Source: CAYMAZ01 sp964388575
GTDB taxonomy: Bacteria > Bacteroidota > Bacteroidia > Bacteroidales > DTU049
Direction: 5' to 3'
Assembly: GCA_964388575.1 (NCBI GenBank)
Contig: CAYMAZ010000002.1
Span: 73,695 to 137,694, forward strand
DNA: 64,000 nt
The notes beneath the pieces are model-generated. The model saw only the letters and a list, made by a program, of their open reading frames with translations. It was not told the origin of the DNA and ran no database searches. A program made the position numbers and the translations under genes. Shown here one piece after another: positions 43,966-53,748 of the stretch (positions within the stretch are counted from its first letter, which is position 1; every line of letters starts with the position of its first letter).

Positions 43966-46314
43966 TTATTTGCGCAATATTGTCAACGATCCGTTAAAAG
44001 AATCATCCAGATATCTGAAAATGTAGAAATATGTCCCATCAGGAAGGTTTCCACCATCCCACTTATTATCATAATTCTGTTGTTCGAAAACGAGTTTACC
44101 CCATCTGTTAAACACCTGAAGTAAAGCATTCTGATATTTATCACTGTTAACGATTTCAAAGACATCGTTCATTCCGTCACCATTGGGTGTGATAACATTT
44201 GGAAACACCAAAATATCATCAATAATAAGAACCGTTTTTGTTATTGAATCAATACACCCGTAATCATTTGATACGATAAGCGTTACCTGATAACTCGTCT
44301 CAGTTACCGGATATGTGTGTGTTACAGGAGGAGGCAAGTTACTTTCATTGCTGTCTCCGAATTTCCAGAGCCAATATTGTGTATTAGCATCAGAATAAAA
44401 CATAATTGTTGGATTGTATGTTTTCCCAATCTCGGGTAAAGTTGTAAAATCGGCAACTGGTTGAGGATACACTTCAATTAAAGAAGGGATTACTAGCGTA
44501 GAGACACAGTTATCTGCAGATGTTACAGTAAGAGTAACACTATAAATTCCTGGCACCGTATATTCGTGGGTGGGATTCTGCTGTAAAGAAGTTGTATTAT
44601 CACCAAAGTCCCACAGCCATTGAGTTGCAAGCTGGGATGTGTCTGAAAACACAGCAATAACAGGAGAACAGCCCTCTGTCTGAGATACAGTAAATCCAGG
44701 AACGGGACTTTCACTCACAACGACTGTCACCTCAGCAGAGGATGAACAAAGACCTGAAATATCAGTTCCTGTAACCTGATAGCTTGTCGTTGTCGAAGGA
44801 CTGACAACCAATGGATTTGCGGTGGTAGAATTATTCCAGAAATAAAACTGAGCCCCTGAGGCAGTAACAGTTGCAGTTTCACCATCACATATAGCTGGAT
44901 TTGGTGGAGAAAACTCAATCACAGGAACGTCACTCACATTAACGGTTACAGAAGCAGTATTTGAACAACCAAAAGCATCATAACCAGTTACAGAATATAT
45001 TGTGGTTGCCGAAGGATATACAGTTCTGGGATTATCCGTTGACTGATCATTCCAGATAAAGGTTTCTGCATTTATTGCCATAATTTGTGTAGAATCTCCT
45101 GCACATATGTTCGGAGGCACAGCAAGAGCTCCAACACTCGGTAGTGGTATGACATATATATAAATCTCTATTGAAGCCGTGCAAGCTCCCTGCTGATCAG
45201 TTACAATCAATGTATAAGTTGTTGAAACAGGCGGCGTAACAACAACAACAGAATCAGAAATAAATACAAGATCTGTTGTTGGACTCCAGGCATAGGTTTC
45301 AACTCCGCTTGCACTTATAGTTGTTGACTCTCCGGCACAAATTGTATCCTCCAATGGTGTTACTGTGAGATTTATCGGATTATCTACTGTTACAGTGACA
45401 TCATCTGTTACTGTAATCTGGTTGCCGTCACAATTGTCATATACACATACGGCAGTGTATGTCGTAGTGCTTGAAGGTGAGACAGAAACACTTGCAGTTG
45501 ATGATATCTGTGCAACACCTTGAAACCATTGGATTGTGTAATTTGGGGCTCCATTGGGGGTAAACCTCCAGGCCTCATTTGTTGCTGTCCAAGGACCTGT
45601 GTTTCTGTTCGGGGCTGCCAAACCCTGTGTTCCGGTAGAATTCTGAATGCCAATCAACTTGTTTCCGCTGTTCCATGTCGGACACAAAGGGGCACTCTGA
45701 ACATACACCTCAATAACATTCGTTGCTTCATATATCACAATCTGATGAGTTGCCAACATGTAATTACATGAACTTGAATACATGGCAACATTATTCCAGT
45801 TCACAACAAATGTTCTGCATGGATATGAACCCAAAACAGCCTGATACATGGTTCCTGCAACAGCAGGATCAATATCATGATACACGCCAAAAACTGCATT
45901 TGTAATTAAATTTGGCGATGGAACTGAGGCGGTATAAGACCAGGGGCAAGTACCATTTGCATTAGCCGTATTAAATGTTATTACGCCATTGGAACCTGCA
46001 AGAATCTGAGTATAAGTATCCCCGTAATAACAAAAATTAAAAGGTAAATTGATAATTTGTGACCAGCGATCATCTATATTGACAAGAATAGGTGTTCCGG
46101 TATTGTATGGATAAGGCGGAGCATATGGAATTGATGAAACTGCGTATGTATTCGTAAGACCGGTATGAAGGGCAGTCGCATTGAGCTGTACTGTCCCTGC
46201 ACAATTTATAGTCTGATCGTTTCCTGCATCAACACTTGGACAACCGGGGGCCTGTGCCTGTGCAACTGAGAATGTCATAACATACATTATCAGATAGCTG
46301 TAGAGTTTTCGCAT
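43966..46314 (-). CDS. Secreted multi-domain Ig/PKD protein with T9SS type B sorting domain
   Basis: 782 residues. A signal peptide (ending 'SVAQAQ') leads into a jelly-roll/nidogen-like domain of about 250 residues common in Bacteroidota surface proteins ('AGSNGVITFNTANANGTCPW', 'IVIYEATNVIEVYVQSAPLCPTWN', 'IGIQNSTGTQGLAAPNRNT'). Then come four Ig-like repeats of about 80 residues ('ICAGDSTQI...FIWNDQSTDNPRTVYPSATTIYSVTGYD'), two PKD domains ('WLWDFGDNTTSLQQNPTHEY') and a type B C-terminal sorting domain ('VFPNVITPNGDGMNDVFEI...FNRWGKLVFEQQNYDNKWDG'). It lies 16 bases upstream of the choice-of-anchor-L gene on the same strand, so the two are probably co-transcribed. Confidence 0.88.
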   Translation of the reverse strand: MRKLYSYLIMYVMTFSVAQAQAPGCPSVDAGNDQTINCAGTVQLNATALHTGLTNTYAVSSIPYAPPYPYNTGTPILVNIDDRWSQIINLPFNFCYYGDTYTQILAGSNGVITFNTANANGTCPWSYTASVPSPNLITNAVFGVYHDIDPAVAGTMYQAVLGSYPCRTFVVNWNNVAMYSSSCNYMLATHQIVIYEATNVIEVYVQSAPLCPTWNSGNKLIGIQNSTGTQGLAAPNRNTGPWTATNEAWRFTPNGAPNYTIQWFQGVAQISSTASVSVSPSSTTTYTAVCVYDNCDGNQITVTDDVTVTVDNPINLTVTPLEDTICAGESTTISASGVETYAWSPTTDLVFISDSVVVVTPPVSTTYTLIVTDQQGACTASIEIYIYVIPLPSVGALAVPPNICAGDSTQIMAINAETFIWNDQSTDNPRTVYPSATTIYSVTGYDAFGCSNTASVTVNVSDVPVIEFSPPNPAICDGETATVTASGAQFYFWNNSTTANPLVVSPSTTTSYQVTGTDISGLCSSSAEVTVVVSESPVPGFTVSQTEGCSPVIAVFSDTSQLATQWLWDFGDNTTSLQQNPTHEYTVPGIYSVTLTVTSADNCVSTLVIPSLIEVYPQPVADFTTLPEIGKTYNPTIMFYSDANTQYWLWKFGDSNESNLPPPVTHTYPVTETSYQVTLIVSNDYGCIDSITKTVLIIDDILVFPNVITPNGDGMNDVFEIVNSDKYQNALLQVFNRWGKLVFEQQNYDNKWDGGNLPDGTYFYIFRYLDDSFNGSLTILRK

Positions 46315-46474
46315 ATCAAAATTTATTTTTAGACAAATTCATCACATTAAAGTTTAAATATCTCCTCAAAAATACTAATATTTTTTAGATATTGTTATGA
46401 ATCAAATAAATTTATATTCTTAAAATACAAAAAAAATCTTCAAAATAATTCCAATGCTTTTTGTATCATACTAA

Positions 46475-46503
46475 AACAGGAGAAAGATTGTTCTCTCTCC
46501 TGT
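46475..46503 (-). terminator. Intrinsic terminator after the large Ig-repeat protein
   Basis: Stem ACAGGAGA / TCTCCTGT with a 12-base loop; on the minus strand it is followed by TTTTAG. It lies 26 bases beyond the stop at 46529. Confidence 0.65.
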
Positions 46504-46528
46504 ATTAAATATTTTATAAATTTGTGCT

Positions 46529-49500
46529 TTATCTAAGTAAAACTACATTCCCCGTATAACGCTGTTCATTTTCAAATACATCTCTTATGACAATAAGATA
46601 AACATACACATCTTGTTTAGCCTGTTCTGACTTATTCTTAACAGTTCCATCCCAACCACTAAACATATCGTTGGTTTCAAAAATTTCCTCTCCCCACCGA
46701 TTATAGATGTACATTGAAAAAACATCAACATCAATTCCAAATCCTGTAGGAAAAAAGTTGTCATTAACTCCGTCTCCATTGGGACTGAATGCATTCGGAA
46801 TATACAATTCCCATGCTGGATTTATAATGACTCTCTGTCTGGTTGAATCAACGCATCCCCATTCATTTACAACATATTGCCATATCCAGTACTCTCCTTC
46901 TTTTGAATACGTATGAACAGGATGTTCAAGCGTTGAAAAATTGTCAGTCCCTGAATCCGGATCACCAAAATCATAAAGAAATTCTGAAACACCAAGAGAC
47001 TGACTGAAAATCTGAACATGTGGATTTGTAATATCTGTAATATCTGGAGTGCGAATAAATGCAGCGATAGGGTTAGGATAAACTGAAATATAATCAGGTT
47101 TAGTAACCGATGCTATACATCCGTAAATTGATTTCACCTCTAGTGTGATCCAGTAATCACCCGCAATATTATATGTGTGCACTGGGTTTACACTTGCTGA
47201 AATATTATGAATTCCTGAAGAAGGATCCCCAAAATTCCATGAATAACTTTCAATTTCATTTATAGGACTGCATTGTGCATAAAACTGAACCGGATTACCT
47301 GCACATCTGGGATTTAGATCTGAGACAAAATCAACTAATGGATTGGAATGTACAAAAACCGTAACCGTTGTGTTCCCAATGCAACCGTTTGCATCCACTC
47401 CCTCTACAAAATACTGTGTTGTTGTATCAGGAGAGACTGTCACCTGACTTCCGCTTGGTAGAATATAATCCACCGCTGGAGACCAGTTGTATTGTGTACC
47501 TCCATCTACATACAAAGTGATATTTTCTCCCTCACATATTTCAGGAGAAACTGGTGTAATATTCAAAACCGGTGGCGTGTTAACTGTAACGAAAGCCGTT
47601 GCGGAACCACTACACCCATTTGGGGCAATTCCGGATACCGTATATTGTGTCGAACTGGATGGCGTTACAATAATCGATGAATTGCCTGACCCATTACTCC
47701 AGTAAAATGATGTTCCCGGAATATTTGATACTGACTCCAGTTGAGCAAAATCTCCAAGACATATTGAAGAGTTTTCAGGAGTCACCTGAATGAGCGGTGA
47801 AGGCATGACATGAATCAACACTGAAGCTGTATCTGAACACCCATTACTATCAGTTCCTGTAACCATATATATGGTAGAAACTGTTGGGGATACTGTAATC
47901 GTTTCTGTAGTGGTATATGTACTCCAGTAATATGATGTGTTTTGATGAGAACTGGTGGCTGTCAATGATATTGATGATCCGTTGCAAATTGCACCACCTT
48001 CAGGTGACACAGAGATTTCCGGCAAAGTATTCACAACAACTGAACAGGAAGCATCTGAAGAACATCCATTTATATCTGTAACTGTTACACCATAAGTAGA
48101 AGTTGTTGCAGGTTGAACATGTATTTGTGAGCCTGTTTGTCCATTACTCCAATAATACATTGCTGTTGCAGATGTAGTGGTTACCTGAATAACAGTACTG
48201 TCACCAAAACAGACAGATGCGTTTGCAGGTATAATTTGAACATTTGGTAATGCATAAACTTGAACTGTCAATGATGCAGATCCAGTACAACCAGTACTCG
48301 TTGTCCCAGTGATAGAATATGTCGTTGTTATATTGGGCTGAACTGTAATAGAATTCACACTATCTCCCGTGCTCCACATCCATGACGTAATAGCCAAATT
48401 ACTGTTTGTAGTGAGAATTGTGCTTCCACCATTACAAATATCAGTATCTGTTGCACTTGCCTGAATAACCGGATTCGGATGTACGATGACGGTGACTTCT
48501 GCTGTGCCGGTGCACCCCTCAGGGCTGGTGCCCGTAACTGTATATGTCGTGGTGGTCGTCGGAGTGACTGTGATCGGATTGCTGGTGCTTCCGTTGCTCC
48601 ATTGCCATACTGTGCCAATGATATCGCTGCCTGCTGTGAGCGTGGCACTCTCTCCGTCGCAGATGGCCGGGGATGAACTGTTGGCAGTGAGCTGTGGTAG
48701 TGGGTGAACAACAATGTCTATCTCTGCTGTGCCCACGCAACCCTCTGGACTGGTGCCAGTGACAGTGTATGTCGTGGTGCTGTTGGGCCAAACGGTGATC
48801 GGATTGGTCGTCGATCCGGTGCTCCAGGACCAGACTGTCCCAGTGATGTCAGAGCTTGCGGTCAGCGTCGCCGAAGTGCTGTCGCAGATTTCAAGAGATG
48901 TACTGTTGATGTTTAAGACCGGATTCGGATGTACGATGACGGTGACTTCTGCTGTGCCGGTGCACCCCTCAGNNNNNNNNNNNNNNNNNNNNNNNNNNNN
49001 NNNNNNNNNNNNNNNNNNNNNNNNNNNNNNNNNNNNNNNNNNNNNNNNNNNNNNNNNNNNNNNNNNNNNNNNTGTCGCAGATTTCAAGAGATGTACTGTT
49101 GATGTTTAAGACCGGATTCGGATGTACAGATACCTCAACATCTGTAATTGAATTACCACATTCAGAAGAGAGTGAATCCTGAATCACGAAAGAATACGTT
49201 CCTGGAGTTGTCGCATAGTAAGTTAAATTAGTTCCAACAATATTTCCGGTACCATCAGGTTGATCATACCAGGTAGTTGTATATGGAGGCTTTCCACCTG
49301 CATATGTTCCTGTTAGTAAAACACCTGGATCACCCTCACAAAGGGAAGCATGATCTGGATTAACAGAGGAAGTTAAATCATCAAAAAAATACACTCTGAC
49401 AGTGTCACAAAAATTTGCACTACCTGATAAACAAGCAGAACCTCCTGGAATTCCACATACTCTGTAATCCACATAAGGTGGAAATGGTATTGTTGGACTA

Positions 49501-50144
49501 ACAAACGGATCAGAACAATTCGTACAGCTCAAAAAAGGCAAATATAATCCTCCTCCTGAAATATCTTCCCAAACGATGGTATTTTCAATAAGTCCGTTAA
49601 CCCATAACTGGGCAACACACGATGGCGTAGCAATCTGCACAGGAGATATTGAGGGTTCAGGAATTGTTGTGATTGAATAAGTATTGGCATTGTTACCCGG
49701 CTTGCAAAATGTCAGTGTATGTGGTCCGGGACCAAAAACACAAACAGGCTGTCCGGCGGGTATCGGAGGACCACAATTAATCTGATAAAACAAAGCACCC
49801 GGTGGCACTGCCCCCGAAGCAATATCGAAATTTATTGCAATAACACTGGGATGAAGTGTAATTTCAAATTCGATGCACCTGTCAGGATTCATGGTTCCGC
49901 AACAATTTCTGTTTCTTGAAACACTTGGTGAAGTCCATACAGCCGAGGGACTGGCAGACAAGTCAACAACAAAAAAAGGAACATCAGGATCGCAAAGTCC
50001 TGATTGCGATTTCACATCTGAAGGATTAAGTATGAAAACAAAAAATAATCCTGTAACCAACAACTTCACATTTTCAAATATCATTGAAAATGTGTTAAGC
50101 AAAGCCGTGGTGATCAACTCTTGAACATTATATAATTTCTTCAT
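46529..50144 (-). CDS. Giant secreted Ig-repeat adhesin-like protein with T9SS type B sorting domain (contains assembly gap)
   Basis: About 1200 residues, one gene split by 100 Ns (48973-49072); the frame differs by one across the gap because the N count is arbitrary. The start is ATG 50144 (or 50084); both give a signal peptide ending near 'SDVKSQS'. Order: a unique N-terminal region with paired cysteines ('CGTMNPDRCIEFEI'), at least nine Ig-like repeats of about 80 residues ('ICDGESATLTAGSDI...WQWSNGSTSNPITVTPTTTTTYTVTG'), two PKD domains ('YSWNFGDPSSGIHN', 'FLYDFGDPDSGTDN'), and the sorting domain 'IPNAFSPNGDGVNDNFF...IYNRWGEEIFET'. Repeats next to the gap are nearly identical at DNA level and unusually GC-rich. 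Likely a cell-surface fibre or adhesin; the ligand is unknown. Confidence 0.87.
48468..49127 (-). repeat. Near-identical Ig-domain DNA repeats around the assembly gap
   Basis: A 55-base segment at 48468-48522 recurs exactly at 48918-48972, ending at the left gap edge. A different 55-base segment at 48880-48934 recurs exactly at 49073-49127, starting at the right gap edge. The repeats encode parts of consecutive Ig-like domains. GC is clearly higher (about 55 percent by eye) than in the flanking repeats of the same gene. Confidence 0.9.
48973..49072. other. Assembly gap (100 N) in Ig repeats
   Basis: A run of exactly 100 N, a conventional placeholder. Repeat structure predicts that at least about 135 bases are missing (the rest of one Ig unit), and possibly further whole copies. 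Confidence 0.97.
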
Positions 50145-50764
50145 ACACAATCGATATTGGACAAATCTGAACAATAACCCTTTAATATTTTGACAAAAAC
50201 AACAACCCATAAATCGCTTATTTTCATCTTAACCATCTGATTTTAAAATTTCTAAAAAGAAAGTGTTCATACATTGTATTAATTGTGTAAAATTATTCTA
50301 CAGTTGAACGAAACTTCAAGAACATACTAAAACTGTAGATGTAACTATTTATTCTTTCGAAATATGATCAAAATATCTCCCTGTAAAAAAAATATATACA
50401 GGTTTCGTACATATGTTTAGTAATCTTCACTGAACATTCTTAGAAAATAAATTGAATGAATAGACTCTTTGGAATCATAATTGAACAACACGTTTTTTAA
50501 CTCAATTCATTTAAATTCCTTGATTAAAAAAGCCAACATCTCAAGAACAATTGATCATTCATGTTTTCAAAATGTATAATTCTTTAACAAAATGTGGGAA
50601 ATAATCTTTCAACAAAGATTAATGATGCAAAAAATACAAAGCGAATATCCTTGTCTATTTGAAACTTAGTAATTTTTAAACACTGAAGAAGTAATATTCG
50701 TTCAGTAAAAACATATCATCCAACAAAAAAAATCAATACGCAGTAGCTGAAAATTTTCAAATTT
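50145..50764. other. Intergenic region upstream of the giant adhesin gene
   Basis: 620 AT-rich bases. I see no gene and no convincing TAnnTTTG box on the minus strand; the best is an imperfect TACATTTTG near 50568. It could hold the promoter and a long leader for the adhesin gene. Confidence 0.4.
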
Positions 50765-52018
50765 TCAGGTCTTTTGTTTCTGTTTTTTTGCTGCTGGGAA
50801 AAGCACATTATTTAAAATCAACCTGTATCCCGTAGAATTAGGATACATATCCAGCTCTGTTGGCGGATCATATACAAAATGCTGATAATCTTCCGGATCA
50901 TGTCCACCATAAAATGTCCAAAACCCCTTTCCGAATTCAGAATGGATATATCTTACTTCATTAAAAGCCTTATTCTCACCGAGAATTAAAACTGCAGATT
51001 TGACATATTCCTTTCTGAATGCCGTTGTCTGCCCCATAAATCCTTTGATAATTCTTTCATGATTTTGAGTTAACATCGTGGGAACTGGATCCCACTTGGC
51101 AGAAAATTCAAACAAAACAAAAAAATCATCCTTTGGATTTACACGTCTTGTTTGGGTCGCGTCAATGGAAGAAATTTCATATTCTGCAGGATTTTTTACA
51201 ATTGAAAAATCGGTAAATGCTATCGTTTTGGAAAAGTCTAGTTTTTGCTGAGCCTGAGGGTCTATCGGATCTCCATCAAACATTGATTCACAAATATCAA
51301 CACCTTCAGCAGCGAGTGCAATGTCAAAACTATCTGTTGCCGAGCACATTGCAAAAAGGTATCCTCCTCCTGCAACAAAATCTCTAATCTTCTTGGCTAC
51401 AGCAAGTTTCAGTTGTGAAACTTTATTAAACCCCAAAGCTTTTGCTGTTTGTTCAGCAACTCTCACTTCTTCAATATACCAGGGAGCATTTCTGTATGCA
51501 GCCCAAAATTTTCCGTACTGTCCTGTAAAATCTTCATGATGCAGATGGAGCCAATCATATGTTGGCAACACTCCTTTTAAAACATCTTCATCATAAATGA
51601 TATCGTATGGAATTTCTGCATATGTTAGTGCAAGCATCACAGCATCATCCCAGGGCTGAGTCGTTTTAGGAGCATAAACTGCAATTTTCGGGGCTTTGGT
51701 TAATCTGACAGCATCCTGATTTGTATTCGGGTCTGAAATAGCATCTTTAATTGCAAAAGCCTCTCCATCTGAAATAATCTGATAACTGACCCCACGTAAT
51801 TTACATTCCTTCTCAAATGCAGGCAACATGGTGAACATGAAGCTGCCACCGCGATAATTGAGCAACCAGTCTGTTTCAGTCTCATAAGTGAGGATCCAAT
51901 AAACAACCCCATATGCTTTCAGATGATTAGTCTGATTTTCATCCATTGGAATGAGGATCTGAGCCGAATAGGATGTATAAAAAAACAAAAAAAACAATAT
52001 TGTAAATTTGCCTCTCAT
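50765..52018 (-). CDS. Conserved secreted Bacteroidota protein with amidotransferase-like fold features
   Basis: 417 residues with a signal peptide ending 'SYSAQ'. Conserved-looking stretches are 'ILIPMDENQTNHLKAYGVVYW', 'WLLNYRGGSFM', 'KIAVYAPKTTQPWDDAVMLALTYAEIPYDIIYDEDVL', 'YDWLHLHHEDFTGQYGKFW' and 'FVAGGGYLFAMCSATDSFDIAL'. The last has a nucleophile-elbow-like turn with Cys, reminiscent of class I glutamine amidotransferase folds. I recall relatives being labelled 'asparagine synthetase B' in databases, but nothing here supports asparagine synthesis: there is no ATP-binding synthetase domain and the protein is exported. Function unknown. The start is supported by a TAATTTTGC box at 52043-52051. 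Confidence 0.65.
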   Translation of the reverse strand: MRGKFTILFFLFFYTSYSAQILIPMDENQTNHLKAYGVVYWILTYETETDWLLNYRGGSFMFTMLPAFEKECKLRGVSYQIISDGEAFAIKDAISDPNTNQDAVRLTKAPKIAVYAPKTTQPWDDAVMLALTYAEIPYDIIYDEDVLKGVLPTYDWLHLHHEDFTGQYGKFWAAYRNAPWYIEEVRVAEQTAKALGFNKVSQLKLAVAKKIRDFVAGGGYLFAMCSATDSFDIALAAEGVDICESMFDGDPIDPQAQQKLDFSKTIAFTDFSIVKNPAEYEISSIDATQTRRVNPKDDFFVLFEFSAKWDPVPTMLTQNHERIIKGFMGQTTAFRKEYVKSAVLILGENKAFNEVRYIHSEFGKGFWTFYGGHDPEDYQHFVYDPPTELDMYPNSTGYRLILNNVLFPAAKKQKQKT

Positions 52019-52042
52019 AAAGTTAACATTATAAGTTATAAC

Positions 52043-52051
52043 GCAAAATTA
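52043..52051 (-). promoter_or_regulatory. -7 box for the secreted amidotransferase-fold-like gene
   Basis: TAATTTTGC on the minus strand, full consensus, 24 bases before the ATG at 52018 and only 20 bases past the dnaB stop. Confidence 0.55.
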
Positions 52052-52071
52052 CGAAAAAAGTACACAAAGCT

Positions 52072-53580
52072 TTAAAATCCGGGATTCTCATCCATCCTGT
52101 TTAATTTGGAAGGAAGAGTATAACTTTGAGTATCATCGACTTCGAAACTCCCATTTTCCGGAATATCTCCGAATGATTTAAATGATTCGAAATTTTCGAT
52201 GTCTTTGAACTGAGCAAAATCTTCAATAAACTTAAGATATACCGAACCCACAGGTCCGTTTCGGTGCTTTGAAATGATAATCTCAGATGAGCCTGAGATA
52301 CCGTTTTCAGGTTCAAGTTTGTAATATTCTGCACGATATAAAAAGATCACAATATCGGCATCCTGTTCAATAGAACCCGATTCACGCAAATCAGACAACT
52401 GCGGTTTAAAATTTCCAGGACGTTTTTCTACATTACGACTTAACTGAGAAAGACAAATTATTGGCACATTAAGCTCTTTTGCCAAAGCTTTGATTGAGCG
52501 TGAAATGCTGCTTATTTCCTGTTCTCTTGTTCCAGAACTATCTGAAGAACCTGTCATCAACTGCATATAGTCAATGACAATCATTTCAATATTATTTTTC
52601 TGTTTCAATCTTCTGCACTTGGTTCTCAGCTCAAATACTGATAAGGCGGGTGTGTCATCAATGAATATCGGGGCTTCTGACAATATGTTCAAAGCATTGT
52701 TAATTCTTGTCTTTTCATCATCATTCATCTGTCCTTTTCTAATTCTGTCAGATGAAACCTGACTTTCAGTTGCCAGCAAACGTGTTGCAATCTGAACAGC
52801 ACTCATTTCCAGTGAAAATATCGCAACCGGACGTCTGTTAAGAACAGCTGTATTTCGAGCCATCGAGAGAACAAATGCAGTTTTGCCCATTGCAGGACGT
52901 GCTGCAACAATGACAAGATCAGAATTTTGCCATCCTGAAGTTTTTCTGTCAAGTTCTGCAAAACCACTTGGAACACCACTTAGATTATTTTCCAATTTAC
53001 TCGCCTTTTCAATGCTTTCACGTGCCTGTTGCAACAGTTTGGGCAAAGTATTCATATTATATCGCAGGTGATTTTCACTGACAGCAAATAACTTTTCTTC
53101 TGCAAGGTTAAGAAGATCAAATACGTCTGTTGTATCTTCATAAGCTTTGCGGATGATTTCAGAAGATATCATAATCAGTTCTCTCTGAATAAACTTCTGT
53201 AGGATAATTCGGGCATGATATTCAGCATTGGCTGAAGATAACACTTTTCGAGTCATCTGCGCAATGTATGCAGGCCCTCCCACTTCCTCAATGTGTCCGT
53301 TTCGACGAAGTTGCTCAACAACTGTAAGAGTATCAACAGGTTCAAGTTTGGCAAAAAGTTGTTGTACCGCGGCAAAAATGAGCTGATGAGCTTCTTTATA
53401 GAAGGCTTCAGGTTTGAGGATTTCCATGACATTATTTAATGGTTCTTTCTCAATCATCAGTGCACCCAGAACTGACTCTTCAAATTCAAGTGCCTGAGGT
53501 GGGATCCTGCCATGCTCCTCAACAAATGTTTTAACATTTTGTAATGCTTTAGATTTTCTGTATTTATTCACATCAGCCAT
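52072..53580 (-). CDS. dnaB: Replicative DNA helicase
   Basis: 502 residues. The N-terminal domain covers about 20-125 ('IPPQALEFEESVLGALMIEKEPLNNVMEIL', 'TVVEQLRRNGHIEEVGGPAYI'). The RecA-like helicase domain follows from about 190: 'SGVPSGFAELDRKTSGWQNSDLVIVAARPAMGKTAFVL' holds Walker A, with 'IFSLEMSAVQIATRLLA', 'MIVIDYMQLM' (Walker B), and 'ICLSQLSRNVEKRPGNFKPQLSDLRESGSIEQDADIV'. It is the hexameric helicase of the replication fork. A short acidic tail follows the core. It diverges from the pseudokinase gene. Confidence 0.97.
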   Translation of the reverse strand: MADVNKYRKSKALQNVKTFVEEHGRIPPQALEFEESVLGALMIEKEPLNNVMEILKPEAFYKEAHQLIFAAVQQLFAKLEPVDTLTVVEQLRRNGHIEEVGGPAYIAQMTRKVLSSANAEYHARIILQKFIQRELIMISSEIIRKAYEDTTDVFDLLNLAEEKLFAVSENHLRYNMNTLPKLLQQARESIEKASKLENNLSGVPSGFAELDRKTSGWQNSDLVIVAARPAMGKTAFVLSMARNTAVLNRRPVAIFSLEMSAVQIATRLLATESQVSSDRIRKGQMNDDEKTRINNALNILSEAPIFIDDTPALSVFELRTKCRRLKQKNNIEMIVIDYMQLMTGSSDSSGTREQEISSISRSIKALAKELNVPIICLSQLSRNVEKRPGNFKPQLSDLRESGSIEQDADIVIFLYRAEYYKLEPENGISGSSEIIISKHRNGPVGSVYLKFIEDFAQFKDIENFESFKSFGDIPENGSFEVDDTQSYTLPSKLNRMDENPGF

Positions 53581-53627
53581 TCTAACCTATTGACTTTTAA
53601 TTGTTTTTATTTTTTTTGTGCTGTCTT

Positions 53628-53635
53628 CAAAAATA
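53628..53635 (-). promoter_or_regulatory. -7 box for dnaB
   Basis: TATTTTTG on the minus strand, full TAnnTTTG match, 47 bases before the ATG at 53580. Confidence 0.45.
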
Positions 53636-53725
53636 CAAATTTTTTCATGCAGTTTCCCTGATAGATTGATTTTTTATCAACAATTTGTTTTTTAAGTACA
53701 TAAAAAATATTTTTTTTATTTTTAC

Positions 53726-53733
53726 TAACTTTG
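53726..53733 (+). promoter_or_regulatory. -7 box for the pseudokinase-DCC gene
   Basis: TAACTTTG, full TAnnTTTG match, 15 bases before the ATG at 53749. It removes the alternative TTG start at 53731. Confidence 0.5.
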
Positions 53734-53748
53734 TATTTTTTGCAAAGC

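Noticed and set aside
48714..49109. Plus-strand frame of about 131 codons in the Ig-repeat region
   Set aside because: It runs antisense to the adhesin repeats and spans the N gap; GC-rich repeats create long antisense frames without stops. No start context or known motif.
50145..50764. Possible small gene or RNA in the 620-base gap upstream of the adhesin
   Set aside because: No frame with protein-like composition, no tRNA-like fold and no clear promoter/terminator pair could be found by eye.
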